64,000 nt of DNA from Oribacterium sinus (GCF_014202695.1 NZ_JACHHH010000003.1:62001-126000); one strand, 5' to 3'. Shown: positions 41,623-52,017, counted from the first letter of the stretch. Translations and numbers: made by a program. The notes: generated by a model from the sequence alone, not told the origin.

Positions 41623-42894
41623 TTATCTTCTCCGAAGGAAATCCGGAAGATCGATGTTGTTTTCTCTTCCTGTTCTAACTCTGCTGCTTGGGCTTTCCGG
41701 AGTCTCTACAGGTCTGGAAATATTGACTTGCGGAGTGCTTGCATATCCCCCAAGATTAGCCTGCGTATTCTCTACAGGCACCTCCGGTCTTTGAGAAAGG
41801 CCGGGAGCAACAGGTCTTTGATTGCTAAGGAAAGAAGGAAGGCCGGGAGTAGCATTGCTTCCTGCTCCGGTATTGTTGGCAACGGAAGGAGTAATCTGTG
41901 GAGCCTGTGTATTTACCGTTCTTACAGTTTCTACAGTCTTGGTTCTCTCCTTGATACCGGTAGCAATAACGGTAATGGATACCTCATCCTGACTATCCTC
42001 ATCATACATAGCACCGAAGATAATGTTGGCATTCTCGCCTACCAGCTCTTCTACATAGGAAGCCGCATCATTTGCCTCGATGAGACTAATGTCTCCAGAA
42101 ATGTTGATGATAACATCGGTAGCGCCCTCGATGGTGCTCTCCAAGAGCGGAGAAGAAATCGCAATCTTTACAGCCTCGATAGCCTTGTCATCTCCCTTGG
42201 CCTTACCGATACCTACATGGGCAATTCCCTTATCCTTCATAACAGCAGAAACGTCTGCAAAGTCCAAGTTAATCAGTCCCGGTACATTAATCAGGTCGGT
42301 AATTCCCTGTACGGACTGCTGTAATACTTCGTCAGCCTTCTTCAAAGCCTCCGGAAGAGAGGTCTTCTTCTCTACAATCTCCAACAAACGATCGTTGGGA
42401 ATTACAATCAAGGTATCTACCGCACTCTTTAAGGCATCAATACCTTCCATGGCATTCTTCATGCGCTGCTTTGCTTCAAAGCGGAAGGGCTTGGTTACAA
42501 CACCAACGGTAAGAATCCCCATATCCTTCGCAATTCTGGCAATAATAGGAGCTGCACCGGTTCCGGTTCCGCCACCCATTCCGCAGGTAACGAAAACCAT
42601 GTCTGCGCCCTGTAATGCAGCGGTAATGTCCTCTGCACTTTCCTCAGCGGCCTTGGTACCGATTTCAGGCTTTCCTCCACATCCCAGTCCTTTAGTTAAT
42701 TTCTCACCAATGGTCATAGCTGTAGAAGCCTTACTGGACTGTAAAGCCTGCTTATCTGTATTCACCCCTATAAATTCTACTCCGGCAATGCCCTCGTCCA
42801 CCATGCGATTCACCGCATTATTTCCGGCACCACCAACTCCCACAACAATTATTTTCGCAGCCGCTTCGGACTCGGGAAGCTTAATTTCCAGCAT
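41623..42894 (-). CDS. ftsZ: Cell division GTPase FtsZ
   Basis: A 423-aa tubulin homolog forming the Z ring. The GTP-binding signature GGGTGTG is at residues 107-113, the N-terminal [17 protein letters not shown] is intact, and the conserved C-terminal peptide [11 protein letters not shown] would bind FtsA/SepF-type partners. The start is the ATG at 42894, with AAGGAGG five bases upstream; a TTG at 42909 contains that ribosome site. It is the last gene of the cluster. ftsA is not adjacent. Confidence 0.97.
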   Translation of the reverse strand: MLEIKLPESEAAAKIIVVGVGGAGNNAVNRMVDEGIAGVEFIGVNTDKQALQSSKASTAMTIGEKLTKGLGCGGKPEIGTKAAEESAEDITAALQGADMVFVTCGMGGGTGTGAAPIIARIAKDMGILTVGVVTKPFRFEAKQRMKNAMEGIDALKSAVDTLIVIPNDRLLEIVEKKTSLPEALKKADEVLQQSVQGITDLINVPGLINLDFADVSAVMKDKGIAHVGIGKAKGDDKAIEAVKIAISSPLLESTIEGATDVIINISGDISLIEANDAASYVEELVGENANIIFGAMYDEDSQDEVSITVIATGIKERTKTVETVRTVNTQAPQITPSVANNTGAGSNATPGLPSFLSNQRPVAPGLSQRPEVPVENTQANLGGYASTPQVNISRPVETPESPSSRVRTGRENNIDLPDFLRRR

Positions 42895-43058
42895 ATCTTC
42901 CTCCTTCAATCTATGACTTTTTTCCTTTTAGGAACGGACTCTTCTCCACATTAATCCTAACTATATCATTATAAGAATTTTCGGCATTTTGTAAAGACTT
43001 TCCTTAAGGATGATACACAGATTTCAAAGAAAGTGCAAGTTCAATTCTTCCTACAAGT

Positions 43059-43781
43059 TTATTTATTTTCTCGAAAGATATAGGCTTCCTTTTCTTTTCT
43101 GCCTTTAAACTCACTTAAATCCAGGGTTCCTTTCCTTCCTGAAAGAGCCGGCAGAATGTCCTTTAAGCTCATGACCTTCTGCTCCATGTCCTCATTTCCA
43201 CCAAGGAGAACCCGAATCCCCCCCACATGAATAATGGCCTGAGTTCCGCTATATTCAATATAATCACAGCTGATTTTTTCCTGTTGCAGGGAAGCACTGA
43301 GATTCAAAATATCCTGAAACACTCCCTTATTTTCCACCGGAAGAGCCTTGTAAAGACTCACAGAGGAAAATTTCAGGCCCTTTACCTCCGGAATTCCGGG
43401 GGCTTTTTTCTTGGTGGATTCCACTACTACCCCGTCTCCGTCAAAATAAAAGTTGCTGGACATGTATTGCACATAGCCCACCATATTTTTTTCATAGATA
43501 ATAACTTCCACGCTCCATGGATTCTTCCAGCGCATTTCATACCGTTCAATAAAAGGAAGGCTTTTGTGGGGACGAAACTTTTCTTTAAAAAAGGCATAGG
43601 CGGATTTCTCATCCCATTCATCCTGAAAGAGCATTGCCTTAATTTCTTTTTCGCTGTACTGCTTATTCCCCAAAATCTTCACATCCGAAATGCGAATACT
43701 GACTATCAGCAAAAGTAGTAAAAGAAAAAAAAGAATCAGTCCATAATGTATTAATTGTTTCTGTTCTTTTCTTCTGTTCAT
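43059..43781 (-). CDS. ftsQ: Cell division protein FtsQ/DivIB
   Basis: A 240-aa bitopic membrane protein: a short charged cytoplasmic N-terminus, one transmembrane helix (LILFFLLLLLLIVSI), then a POTRA domain (SDVKILGNKQYSEKEIKAML) and FtsQ/DivIB beta domain. It is part of the divisome FtsQLB complex. The start is uncertain: the ATG at 43781, a GTG at 43805 and a TTG at 43811 are in frame, and AAGGGAAG lies 11 bases before the ATG. It lies between ftsW and ftsZ; murG, often found here, is missing. Confidence 0.85.
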   Translation of the reverse strand: MNRRKEQKQLIHYGLILFFLLLLLLIVSIRISDVKILGNKQYSEKEIKAMLFQDEWDEKSAYAFFKEKFRPHKSLPFIERYEMRWKNPWSVEVIIYEKNMVGYVQYMSSNFYFDGDGVVVESTKKKAPGIPEVKGLKFSSVSLYKALPVENKGVFQDILNLSASLQQEKISCDYIEYSGTQAIIHVGGIRVLLGGNEDMEQKVMSLKDILPALSGRKGTLDLSEFKGRKEKEAYIFRENK

Positions 43782-43890
43782 TTTCTGTTCATCTTCCCTT
43801 ATCACTCCCAAAGCTTCCTTACTTCTATAGTATACATCGGCAAACGCTGATTATTTCTTAAGTTTCCAAAAAACGCTGATTTCCCTGCTC

Positions 43891-45039
43891 TTATTTTTCA
43901 GAAGAAATCGACTCATCCAAAGTAGTTTGATAGGAAACATTCAGGCAGATTCCGATTTCCGCCAGCAAAATCACAAGGGAGGTTCCTCCGTAGCTGATAA
44001 AAGGGAGGGTAATTCCGGTGTTGGGAATAGAGTTTGTCGCTACCGCAATATTTAAAATTGCCTGCAAAGCAATGTGGGACATTACGCCGATAACCAGCAA
44101 AGAGCCGAAAAGGTCTTTGGCATTTTTTGCAATCTCATAGAGACGAAAAAGAATAAGTGCATAAACCAGCATCACGCCAAGGCCTCCCACAAAGCCCAGC
44201 TCTTCGCAAATAATGGTAAAAATCATATCATTCTGGGACTCGGGCATTATAAACTTCTGAATACTCTCTCCCAGTCCCCTTCCGAAAATGCCTCCGGAAC
44301 CGATGGCATAAATCCCCTGCAATGTTTGAAAGGTTTCATCTTCATAGGAAGAAGGATCCTTCCAGGCTAAAATTCTGGTAATCTGATAGCCGTGTAGCAC
44401 CTTCATTTTTTGCAACAACAAAGAAAGGGGATAAGCGCCAAGATACGCCGCAATCCCTCCTCCCAAGAGCATCAAATGATACTTATAGCTTTTTACCGCC
44501 ACAAAGAGCATAAATGCCGCAATTCCCGCTACAATCATAGCGGTGGACAGGTTGGTATAAGCAATGATTGCTGCCGGAACCAGTGCCCAGGCTGCCGCTT
44601 TTAACATGGGAACGAAACCGTCAAGCTTCCTTCCCTTATGGGTTAAAAGCGTGGCAAAGAGAATGATAATGGCAGGTTTCATCAGCTCTGAAGGCTGGAA
44701 ACGTACACCGAAAATGACAATCCAGCGGTTGGATCCATGGGATGCCACACCGATAAGGCTGGTGACAATTACCGCCACAGCGGCAATGGCATAAATCACC
44801 AGATTTAATTTGGCAAAGATATGGTAGTCAATAAATCGGGAGGTAAAAAGCATGACCAGAAATCCAAATCCGGCAAACAAAGCCTGTCGTTTCAGGTAAA
44901 ACATCTCTCCCAAATTATCTCTTTCCGCCGTATAGGAGGAGGCGGAATACAGCATCAGCAGCCCAAAAAGGGTAATGGAAAAGACCATTACCACCAGGGA
45001 AATATCATAAAATCGTTTTAGCCTTCTTTTTCCAGCCAC
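43891..45039 (-). CDS. ftsW: FtsW/RodA/SpoVE family peptidoglycan glycosyltransferase
   Basis: A 382-aa SEDS protein with about ten transmembrane segments, polymerising lipid II for septal wall. Family motifs: GSNRWIVIFGVRFQPSELMK in the loop after helix 4 and a C-terminal NTGITLPFISYGGTS motif. Start is GTG at 45039 with AAGAGGAGG upstream. The ribosome site lies just beyond the 22-bp tandem repeat array that follows murD. Confidence 0.94.
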   Translation of the reverse strand: MAGKRRLKRFYDISLVVMVFSITLFGLLMLYSASSYTAERDNLGEMFYLKRQALFAGFGFLVMLFTSRFIDYHIFAKLNLVIYAIAAVAVIVTSLIGVASHGSNRWIVIFGVRFQPSELMKPAIIILFATLLTHKGRKLDGFVPMLKAAAWALVPAAIIAYTNLSTAMIVAGIAAFMLFVAVKSYKYHLMLLGGGIAAYLGAYPLSLLLQKMKVLHGYQITRILAWKDPSSYEDETFQTLQGIYAIGSGGIFGRGLGESIQKFIMPESQNDMIFTIICEELGFVGGLGVMLVYALILFRLYEIAKNAKDLFGSLLVIGVMSHIALQAILNIAVATNSIPNTGITLPFISYGGTSLVILLAEIGICLNVSYQTTLDESISSEK

Positions 45040-45059
45040 TGATTTCCTCCTCTTACAGA

Positions 45060-45256
45060 TTCTTCACCAGTCCTTACAGGTTCTTCACGCAGTCCTTACA
45101 GGTTCTTCATGCAGTCTTTACGGCTTCTTCACGCAGTCTTTACGGCTTCTTCTCGCAGTCCTTAAAAATTCTTCACGCAGTCCTTAAAGGTTCTTCACGC
45201 AGTCCTTACAGCTTCTTCACGTAGCCCTTAAAGGTTCTTCACGCAGTCCTTAAAGA
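45060..45256 (-). repeat. 22-bp tandem repeat array (nine units) spanning the end of murD and the murD-ftsW gap
   Basis: Nine units with consensus (minus strand) CCTNTAAGGACTGCGTGAAG plus AA, 21-22 bp each, no spacers. The ninth unit (45235-45256) is coding sequence for the last residues of MurD (KDCVKNL) and the murD stop codon lies in the eighth. The remaining seven fill the gap up to the ftsW ribosome site. It appears to have expanded from the murD 3' end. Confidence 0.95.
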
Positions 45257-46598
45257 TTCTGCCTCTTTCCTCATAGTCCTTAAACATGCCCCAGGAGGCA
45301 CAGGCCGGGCTCAAAAGCACGTAATCTCCGGGATCCGCATAGGCCGCGCAATCCTTTACCGCCTCATCCATATCCTCGGCAAACATCACATTCTGGAAGC
45401 CGTTTTTCTTGGCAGTTTCCGCAATCTGATTTCTGGTTTCTCCAATCAAAACCAGGTACTTTACTCTTCCCTTAAACTCCTTCACCCAAGGATCAAAATC
45501 CACATGCTTATCATATCCGCCCCCGATTAAAACCACCGGGCCCGGCATTGCTCTAAGGGCTTGAATCGCCGCATCCACATTGGTGCCCTTGGAATCGTTG
45601 TAATATTTTACACCGGAACGTTCCCGAACAAATTCAATTCTATGCTCCACAGGTTTGAACTTCTTACAAACCTTGATAATCTTGTCCATGGGTACGCCCA
45701 TTTTCAGGCCCACTCCCACAGCACAGAGGATATTTTCATAGTTATGCTTTCCCAGCAAATGCACATCCTTGGTGGTGAAAAGCTTCTCTTCCTTATCCGC
45801 CTTCTTATAATAGAAGGTATCTCCTCTCAGGAAAAGAGACTCCTTTTCCTTGGTATCCTTCGGCTCTTCCTCGGATGAAAACCATAAAACCTTCGGCTTT
45901 AGACTTCTTTTCTTTCCGAACTTTCGAAGCTCCGGATCCATATAATTTAAAACGATACTGTCTTCCTCTTCCTGATTCTCCGCAATGGATTCCTTCACCG
46001 CAATATAGTTTTTCATGGTCTTGTGTCGATCCAGATGATCCGGGGTAATGTTGGTGATGGCGGAAACCTCCGGCCGAAAATCCACGATGGTTTCCAGCTG
46101 AAAGGAACTGACCTCACAAACGGTGGCGGACTGCTCTTCTGTCTCCAGGGCCTCTGCCGTAAAGGGATTTCCGATGTTTCCCACCACATGGGTATCACTG
46201 TATTCGCTTTTCAAAATCTCCCCGATAAGACTTACCGTAGTGGTCTTTCCATTGGTTCCCGTTACCGCACAAAGCTTTCCCTTGCTGGATTGGTAGGCCA
46301 GTTCGATTTCTCCGATAATAGGGATTTGGGCGGTGGAAAGCATTTTCACATAAGGCTCATCTAAGGGGATTCCGGGACTGATGACAGAGGCGTTAATATG
46401 CAACAAATCAGAGGCCAAGAGCTTACCCTTAATCAGGCTCACCTTGTCCTTCTTTTTAAATTGGCTCAGCAAGGCTCTATCCTCTACCTTGGGGTTCTTA
46501 TCGAAGAAAATCACTTCGCCCCCCATGGCAAGAATCTGCTTTGCTGCCGCAACACCGCTCCGTCCTGTTCCCAAAACCAAAATTTTTTGCTTGTCCAT
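45228..46598 (-). CDS. murD: UDP-N-acetylmuramoyl-L-alanine--D-glutamate ligase
   Basis: A 456-aa Mur ligase adding D-glutamate to the peptidoglycan precursor in the cytoplasm. The ATP loop is CAVTGTNGKTTT, ITPDHLDRHKTM and YNDSKGTNVDAAIQAL are family motifs, and LLSPACASWGMFKDYEERG is near the end. AAAGGG precedes the ATG. The C-terminal coding sequence is the seed of the 22-bp repeat array; the protein end (RIFKDCVKNL) is normal for the family. Confidence 0.96.
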   Translation of the reverse strand: MDKQKILVLGTGRSGVAAAKQILAMGGEVIFFDKNPKVEDRALLSQFKKKDKVSLIKGKLLASDLLHINASVISPGIPLDEPYVKMLSTAQIPIIGEIELAYQSSKGKLCAVTGTNGKTTTVSLIGEILKSEYSDTHVVGNIGNPFTAEALETEEQSATVCEVSSFQLETIVDFRPEVSAITNITPDHLDRHKTMKNYIAVKESIAENQEEEDSIVLNYMDPELRKFGKKRSLKPKVLWFSSEEEPKDTKEKESLFLRGDTFYYKKADKEEKLFTTKDVHLLGKHNYENILCAVGVGLKMGVPMDKIIKVCKKFKPVEHRIEFVRERSGVKYYNDSKGTNVDAAIQALRAMPGPVVLIGGGYDKHVDFDPWVKEFKGRVKYLVLIGETRNQIAETAKKNGFQNVMFAEDMDEAVKDCAAYADPGDYVLLSPACASWGMFKDYEERGRIFKDCVKNL

Positions 46599-46757
46599 CT
46601 TCGTCCCTTTAACCTCTTTGAAATCCCTTTCCCTGTGCTTGTATTTTCTGCAAAGCCCAATCTTCTCCCCTTTAGGCCTGCAACTTTATTTCCCTAAATT
46701 TTTCTTGCTCTTTTTTAGCTTTTTCTTTTTGCTTTTTCTTTTTTACTCTTTCATTTT

Positions 46758-47714
46758 TTATAAAATCATAAAGCAGAAAAAACATAGCAAAATCGTAATG
46801 ATGGTAAAAATCGTCACCACCTTGGTCTCGGACCAGCCCAAAAGTTCAAAATGATGATGTATGGGCGCCATTTTGAAAATTCTCTTTCCATGGCTCCATT
46901 TGAAGTAGCTCACCTGAAGAATCACAGAAAGCACTTCCACAAAATAAATGAAGGCAAAAATCGGAATAAATAATGCAATTTCTTCCTGAATGGCCATGGC
47001 TACCACAAAGCCCCCCAAGGCCAAAGAACCGGTATCTCCCATAAACACCTTGGCAGGATAGGCATTGAAACATAAAAAGCCTAAAAGTCCGCCCAAAACC
47101 GCTCCCATAAGAGGAGCCATATCTCCCGTTCCCAGATGATTTTTCAAGAGTAAGAAAAATACAATCACCCCGGTCACAGAGGAGCAAAGCCCGTCGATTC
47201 CATCCGTAAAATTGGCTCCGGTATCCGTTGCCGTAATAATAAAAAGGGATATCGGGAAGAACAGAAGCAATCCCGGGCTGTAAGCCTCCTTGCCAAAGAA
47301 AGGAATGCGAAAGGCTCCGCTATAGTCCTTGGAATAAAAAATATAGGAGATATACAGGATGGAAATAATCGTCTGACACAGCATTTTCTGCCTTGGATTA
47401 AAGCCCTCGGACTGATGCTTTACCACCTTCAGATAGTCATCAATAAAACCTACTACGCCAAAGCCAATACCCAAAAGATAAGCCGGTAAAATATGAGGGT
47501 AGGTTCCTGCAAAGGGCAGACAGGCAACACTAATGGCAATCAGAAACAAGATGCCTCCCATAGTAGGAGTGCCCTGCTTTTTCAAATGGCTATTGGGGCC
47601 ATCCTCTCTAACCTCCTGTCCAAACTTCAATTGGTGCAGAAGCTTGATTCCCTTTGGTGAAATCAGAAGCATCACCAAAAAGGAAATCCCTAAGCTTATT
47701 CCCTCCATAAACAT
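46758..47714 (-). CDS. mraY: Phospho-N-acetylmuramoyl-pentapeptide transferase
   Basis: A 318-aa polytopic membrane enzyme forming lipid I. Family motifs: GTPTMGGILFL (near residue 48), FGVVGFIDDYLKV with the Mg-binding aspartates, NFTDGIDGL and MAPIHHHFELLGWSE near the end. AAGGAAA precedes the ATG. It lies between ftsI and murD, the normal dcw order without murE/murF. Confidence 0.96.
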   Translation of the reverse strand: MFMEGISLGISFLVMLLISPKGIKLLHQLKFGQEVREDGPNSHLKKQGTPTMGGILFLIAISVACLPFAGTYPHILPAYLLGIGFGVVGFIDDYLKVVKHQSEGFNPRQKMLCQTIISILYISYIFYSKDYSGAFRIPFFGKEAYSPGLLLFFPISLFIITATDTGANFTDGIDGLCSSVTGVIVFFLLLKNHLGTGDMAPLMGAVLGGLLGFLCFNAYPAKVFMGDTGSLALGGFVVAMAIQEEIALFIPIFAFIYFVEVLSVILQVSYFKWSHGKRIFKMAPIHHHFELLGWSETKVVTIFTIITILLCFFCFMIL

Positions 47715-47734
47715 TTTCCTTCCCCCTCATCTCT

Positions 47735-50029
47735 TTATCTTCCGGATGTACTTTCCGCACTTTCCGCTGTACTGGGCAGTTCGTCCGGAACTTCTCCCTC
47801 GTCTTCTGCCTTCTCGTCTGTATCAACACTTCGCTTTACTACTTTACCCTCTTGTGCATCGGAAGCACTGCTTTCTTTCTTAGCAGAAGAATTGTTTCCC
47901 GACTTTTCGGAAGCTCCTTCTTTTTTACCGCTTTCTGCATTTTCATCCTCTTCCCTGCTCTGATTCTCTCCCAAAATACCTTCTTCCGACTGTAAATCCT
48001 TGTTCAAAGAGGCATTGGGATCCGTTTCTCCCTGAGGCTGAATATTTAAGAACTGTAAAGCATCATTCATAATCTTTTGTTCAATCTTGGTGGCAAAGGA
48101 AGCGCTGGCCTGAGCCTCTCCTTCCAAATTAGGTGTATCCACCACCACATAGACCAAAAGTTGCGGATCCTCCACGGGGGCAAAGCCGCAGAATGAAACC
48201 AGATAGTTTTTCGCAGATCTTGGCAGCTTTTGGGCTGTTCCGGTCTTTCCTCCCACATGATAGCCTTGTATCTGTGCCGGCTTTCCGGTTCCTCCCTCTA
48301 CGGTTTGGAATAAAGCCTCTCGTAAAAAGGCACTGGTATCTTCAGAAACGGTAACCCGCATCAGCTCCGGTTGTACATCCTTAATCACCGTACCGTTGGC
48401 ATTTAAAATCTGCTTGACCACATGGGGTTTGTAATAGGATCCCCCATTGATGACACTGCTAAATGCGGAAGCCATCTGAATCATGGTCACGTTAAAGTTT
48501 TGTCCGAAGGAATTGGTGGCTAAAGAGGTCTTTCCCAAGGTATCAGCCGTGTAAACCAAAGAGGCGGTATCTGCCTCTCCCGGAAGGTCCACGGTGGTTT
48601 TATCTCCAAAGCCGAATACATGCTGGTACTTTACAAAAGTTTCCGCCCCCTCTGCAAAGGCAGTATTCATCATATAAACGTTACAGGATTGCATCAAAGC
48701 CTGCTCCGCATCCAGAGTTCCATGACCGTCTCTCTTAATACAACGGATGTTCCAGGTATGAACACCGTCACTTAAGGTCACCTTTCCGTCACAGGTAAAG
48801 GTGGTTTTCGGCTTAATAACGGATTCCTCCAACGCTCCCGCTACAGTAAAGGGTTTCACCGTAGAACCGGGCTCATAGGTGTCGGAAATTACGGGGTTTC
48901 GCCATACCTCATTCCAAGCCGCCTGCCTTCCATAGGAAAGAAGCTCCTCTTGGGTAAAATACTGACCAACCTCTTCTAAAGAAATACTTTTATTTTCATG
49001 CTCTCTTTTATATACGATTTGGGCTTCTTTTTTTCCAAGCTCCAAAAGAAGACTCTCCGGATATTCCGCATCATTCAGCTTTCTCGGCTCATTTAAGTCA
49101 TACTGCTTGGTGCTGGCCATAGCCAGGATTTCTCCGGTTTTCGGATCCATGACAATGGCGGAAGCCACCTTGGAACCCACATCCTCGGTTTGCCATTCCT
49201 GCAAATATTTTTCCACCGTCCTCTGAATGTTGTAGTTGATAGTGGTGACCAAACTGTTTCCGTCGGTGGCTTCCCGAATCACGGATTGCAACTTGGTATC
49301 GGAGTCCAGATATCCATAGGTTCTTCCATTGGTACCGATCAGGCTTTTATTATAAAATTGCTCCACCCCGGCCTGTCCGCTTTCCCCGTCATCCGTGGTA
49401 AAGCCGATGATGTTACAAGCCAAATTTTTATAAGGATAATATCTCCTATACTCTTCTTCAAAATCCAGACCCTTAATCCGGTCTTTCTTTCCATCTTTTT
49501 TGTACTGCTTATTTTGCTCGTCTATATAATCCAAAAATGCCGTCCGCTCTTCATAGGACATTCTTTTTTTATACTTATAGTAGGCACTCTTTTTCCCGTC
49601 CGGCAAAGCATCCTGCTTGGCAATATAGGCCCTAAGCTCTCCCGCATCCTCTTTAAAAAATTCCTCCACCGCCTTTAAACTGGCTTCCTCATAACGCTTG
49701 TCCTGATAAGAAGTCATGGTTCTGGCATCCACAATCAGATTGTAAACCTTCTGGCTGGTGGCCAAAATGGTTCCGTTTCTATCCATGATATCTCCTCTTT
49801 TGGCAGGAAGTACCTTGGAACCATATTGGGTTTGCCTTTGTCTTAATACCTTTCTGTTAAAAGCCTCGTTGTTGTTTCGTACAATCTGAAACAGGGCAAA
49901 GGTCAATAAGAGAAAGAGAATCAGAAAAAAGCAAAAACCGATAATCAGTTTTTCTTGCATATAAAACGGCAGAATTTTCGTCTGCCGTCTTCTTCTCTGT
50001 TCAGCTTCAGGATTTGGGGATGTTTTCAT
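47735..50029 (-). CDS. ftsI: Septal class B penicillin-binding protein (FtsI/PBP2-type transpeptidase)
   Basis: A 764-aa class B PBP. One N-terminal membrane helix (about 27-50) is followed by the pedestal domain (PAKRGDIMDRNG near residue 75) and the transpeptidase domain with STVK (S389), SCN (448-450) and KTGT (595-598). No PASTA domains. The C-terminal about 100 residues are an acidic, serine-rich low-complexity tail (from roughly residue 665), longer than usual for septal PBPs. It overlaps ftsL by 23 bp. It crosslinks septal peptidoglycan with FtsW. Confidence 0.93.
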   Translation of the reverse strand: MKTSPNPEAEQRRRRQTKILPFYMQEKLIIGFCFFLILFLLLTFALFQIVRNNNEAFNRKVLRQRQTQYGSKVLPAKRGDIMDRNGTILATSQKVYNLIVDARTMTSYQDKRYEEASLKAVEEFFKEDAGELRAYIAKQDALPDGKKSAYYKYKKRMSYEERTAFLDYIDEQNKQYKKDGKKDRIKGLDFEEEYRRYYPYKNLACNIIGFTTDDGESGQAGVEQFYNKSLIGTNGRTYGYLDSDTKLQSVIREATDGNSLVTTINYNIQRTVEKYLQEWQTEDVGSKVASAIVMDPKTGEILAMASTKQYDLNEPRKLNDAEYPESLLLELGKKEAQIVYKREHENKSISLEEVGQYFTQEELLSYGRQAAWNEVWRNPVISDTYEPGSTVKPFTVAGALEESVIKPKTTFTCDGKVTLSDGVHTWNIRCIKRDGHGTLDAEQALMQSCNVYMMNTAFAEGAETFVKYQHVFGFGDKTTVDLPGEADTASLVYTADTLGKTSLATNSFGQNFNVTMIQMASAFSSVINGGSYYKPHVVKQILNANGTVIKDVQPELMRVTVSEDTSAFLREALFQTVEGGTGKPAQIQGYHVGGKTGTAQKLPRSAKNYLVSFCGFAPVEDPQLLVYVVVDTPNLEGEAQASASFATKIEQKIMNDALQFLNIQPQGETDPNASLNKDLQSEEGILGENQSREEDENAESGKKEGASEKSGNNSSAKKESSASDAQEGKVVKRSVDTDEKAEDEGEVPDELPSTAESAESTSGR

Positions 50030-50564
50030 ACTGCCTTACGTACTCACTTTCCGACTTTTTATACTCTATTACCTGATTTTCCCCCGGATATACCATCCCC
50101 AGTTCCTTGGTGGCAATTTCATAGACCTCTTCCGGATTCACGCTGGTATTGATAGCATTCTGCAAAGCGTCATTTTTCTGCCGCAGCTTATCCAAGCGGG
50201 TTTTCTCTACCTCAATTTTTCGAATTCTGGTATTTACCTCCGTCTGCAACTGAATGTAATGAAAGCATAAACCGCCCATCACAAACATCATCGCTGTAAC
50301 GCAAAATACCAAGAACAGATTGGCAGAAGTTTTTTCCTTCAGTCTCTCCTGCTGCAAAATGTGATTCTTCTCTCTTTCCCGAAGAATCTTGGCTCTTTCC
50401 TGTAAGACCCGTCTTTCCATGCCGGAAGTAGCTCTTTTCTTTCTCTGTTCCTGCTTTTTCTCTATTTTTTTCTTTTCTACTCGTTTTTTTGGGAGATACT
50501 GCTCTTTCACGGCCAAGCTTCCTTGCACATATTGCAGCTGTCTCCTCTCTCCCCTTTTCTTCAT
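50007..50564 (-). CDS. ftsL: FtsL-like cell division protein
   Basis: A 185-aa bitopic protein. A long basic cytoplasmic region (K/R/E-rich, about 95 residues) precedes one transmembrane helix (FLVFCVTAMMFVMGGLCF), then a short coiled coil (VNTRIRKIEVEKTRLDKLRQ) as in FtsL/DivIC. Position between rsmH and ftsI identifies it as FtsL. The cytoplasmic part is longer than in model FtsL proteins. GGGGAG precedes the ATG. Confidence 0.82.
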   Translation of the reverse strand: MKKRGERRQLQYVQGSLAVKEQYLPKKRVEKKKIEKKQEQRKKRATSGMERRVLQERAKILREREKNHILQQERLKEKTSANLFLVFCVTAMMFVMGGLCFHYIQLQTEVNTRIRKIEVEKTRLDKLRQKNDALQNAINTSVNPEEVYEIATKELGMVYPGENQVIEYKKSESEYVRQYENIPKS

Positions 50565-50652
50565 ATACTCCCCTTTATTCCCCCGAAAATATCTTCATGC
50601 CCTCTGCGCAAGTTTTCCAATAACTTATACAGCCGGACAATTTCTTACTCCT

Positions 50653-51588
50653 TTATGCTCTTTCAAAAATCCTAAGCTTCGCACTTTTTGCTCTGGGATT
50701 TTCTTCCATTTCCTCTTCACTTGGACAAATGGCTTTTCTGCTGATGACCTTGCCCAAACTTTTTCTCCCGCAGGTACACACCGGAAAGTCCGGCGGGCAA
50801 ATGCAAGGATTCTCCGCGTCCTTGAAGCTTCGCTTTACAATCCTGTCCTCCAGAGAATGGAAGCTGATAATACAGATTCTTCCTCCCGGATTCAAGGCTT
50901 CAATCATGCTCTTCAAGGAATTCTCCAAAACCTCCAGCTCCCGATTTAAGGCAATCCGGATGGCCTGGAACGTTCTTTTTGCAGGGTGACCACCCTGCAG
51001 ACGAAACTTCATGGGAATGGCATGGGAAATGATTTCTGCCAATTCCTTGGTTGTTTCAATGGGTTTTTCCTGTCTTGCCAAAACAATGTGCTTTGCAATA
51101 TTTTTTGCAAACTTGTCTTCCCCATAGTCCCTTATGATGTGAAACAAGGAGGATTCGCTGTAGCTGTTCACCAAATCCTTTGCACTAAAGTCCTGTCTTT
51201 GATCCATCCGCATATCCAAGGGTGCATCAAATCGATAGGAAAAGCCTCTTTCTTCTTCATCAAACTGATGACTGGAAACGCCTAAGTCTAAAAGAATCCC
51301 GTCCACCTTTTCTATAGAAAGGGAAGATAGGATTTCCGGAAAATGCTCATAATTGTCCCTAATGATGTGAAGCTGCTTGGCAAAGGGCTTTAATCTTTCT
51401 GTAGCCGCCTGTATCGCATCCTCATCCTGGTCAATACCGATCAGCTGTCCCTTTTCCCCAAGTCTTTCTAAAATATGGAAGGAATGTCCTCCACCGCCCA
51501 GAGTGCCATCCACATAGATGCCATCCTTCTTGATGTTCAGACCCTCCATACATTCTTCAACCATGATACTTTTATGAGAAAATTCCAT
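50653..51588 (-). CDS. rsmH: 16S rRNA (cytosine(1402)-N(4))-methyltransferase
   Basis: A 311-aa SAM-dependent methyltransferase (MraW). It opens with [14 protein letters not shown], has the SAM motif [16 protein letters not shown], a [17 protein letters not shown] loop and a C-terminal zinc-like [15 protein letters not shown] segment. It acts on the ribosomal P-site cytosine. The ATG overlaps the mraZ stop (TAATG), so the two are translationally coupled. Confidence 0.96.
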   Translation of the reverse strand: MEFSHKSIMVEECMEGLNIKKDGIYVDGTLGGGGHSFHILERLGEKGQLIGIDQDEDAIQAATERLKPFAKQLHIIRDNYEHFPEILSSLSIEKVDGILLDLGVSSHQFDEEERGFSYRFDAPLDMRMDQRQDFSAKDLVNSYSESSLFHIIRDYGEDKFAKNIAKHIVLARQEKPIETTKELAEIISHAIPMKFRLQGGHPAKRTFQAIRIALNRELEVLENSLKSMIEALNPGGRICIISFHSLEDRIVKRSFKDAENPCICPPDFPVCTCGRKSLGKVISRKAICPSEEEMEENPRAKSAKLRIFERA

Positions 51589-52013
51589 TATATGCCCATG
51601 CCTTCCATGTCTTTAGCCAACTCTTCCGTATCGGAAAAATCATTCTTCTCTTCATAGCTCTCGGCAGACCAGATTTCCGCATAGTCTCCCACACCCAGAA
51701 GCATCACATCTTTTTCCAATTCCGCCTTGTCCCGTAAGACCTGTGGAATGAGGATACGTCCCTGTTTATCACACTCCACCGACACTGCACTACCCAGAAT
51801 ATAACGCTTTAACTTTCTCGCCTTTTCACTGGTCATGGGCAAAGCCTGTAACTTTTCCTCCAACTTCTTCCATTCCGGAATTGCGTAGAGGGAAAGACAG
51901 CCATCTAATGAACGGGTTAGGAAAAATTCGCTATAACCATCCTCACGGAACTTGGCAGGAATCATCATCCTGCCCTTAGTATCTAAATTTAAATGATACT
52001 CTCCCGTAAACAT
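51588..52013 (-). CDS. mraZ: Transcriptional regulator MraZ
   Basis: A 141-aa AbrB-like DNA-binding protein at the head of the dcw cluster. The paired MraZ repeats are visible ([20 protein letters not shown] at the start and a second [17 protein letters not shown]). The ATG at 52013 gives the normal MF-GEY start; a GTG nine bases earlier overlaps the operator boxes. MraZ represses its own operon by binding repeated GTGGG-type boxes, three of which lie immediately upstream. Confidence 0.95.
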   Translation of the reverse strand: MFTGEYHLNLDTKGRMMIPAKFREDGYSEFFLTRSLDGCLSLYAIPEWKKLEEKLQALPMTSEKARKLKRYILGSAVSVECDKQGRILIPQVLRDKAELEKDVMLLGVGDYAEIWSAESYEEKNDFSDTEELAKDMEGMGI

Positions 52014-52017
52014 ACTT

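Noticed and set aside
45060-45256. Possible CRISPR-like array
   Set aside because: The 22-bp units are directly contiguous with no unique spacers, and one unit is murD coding sequence. It is a simple tandem repeat.
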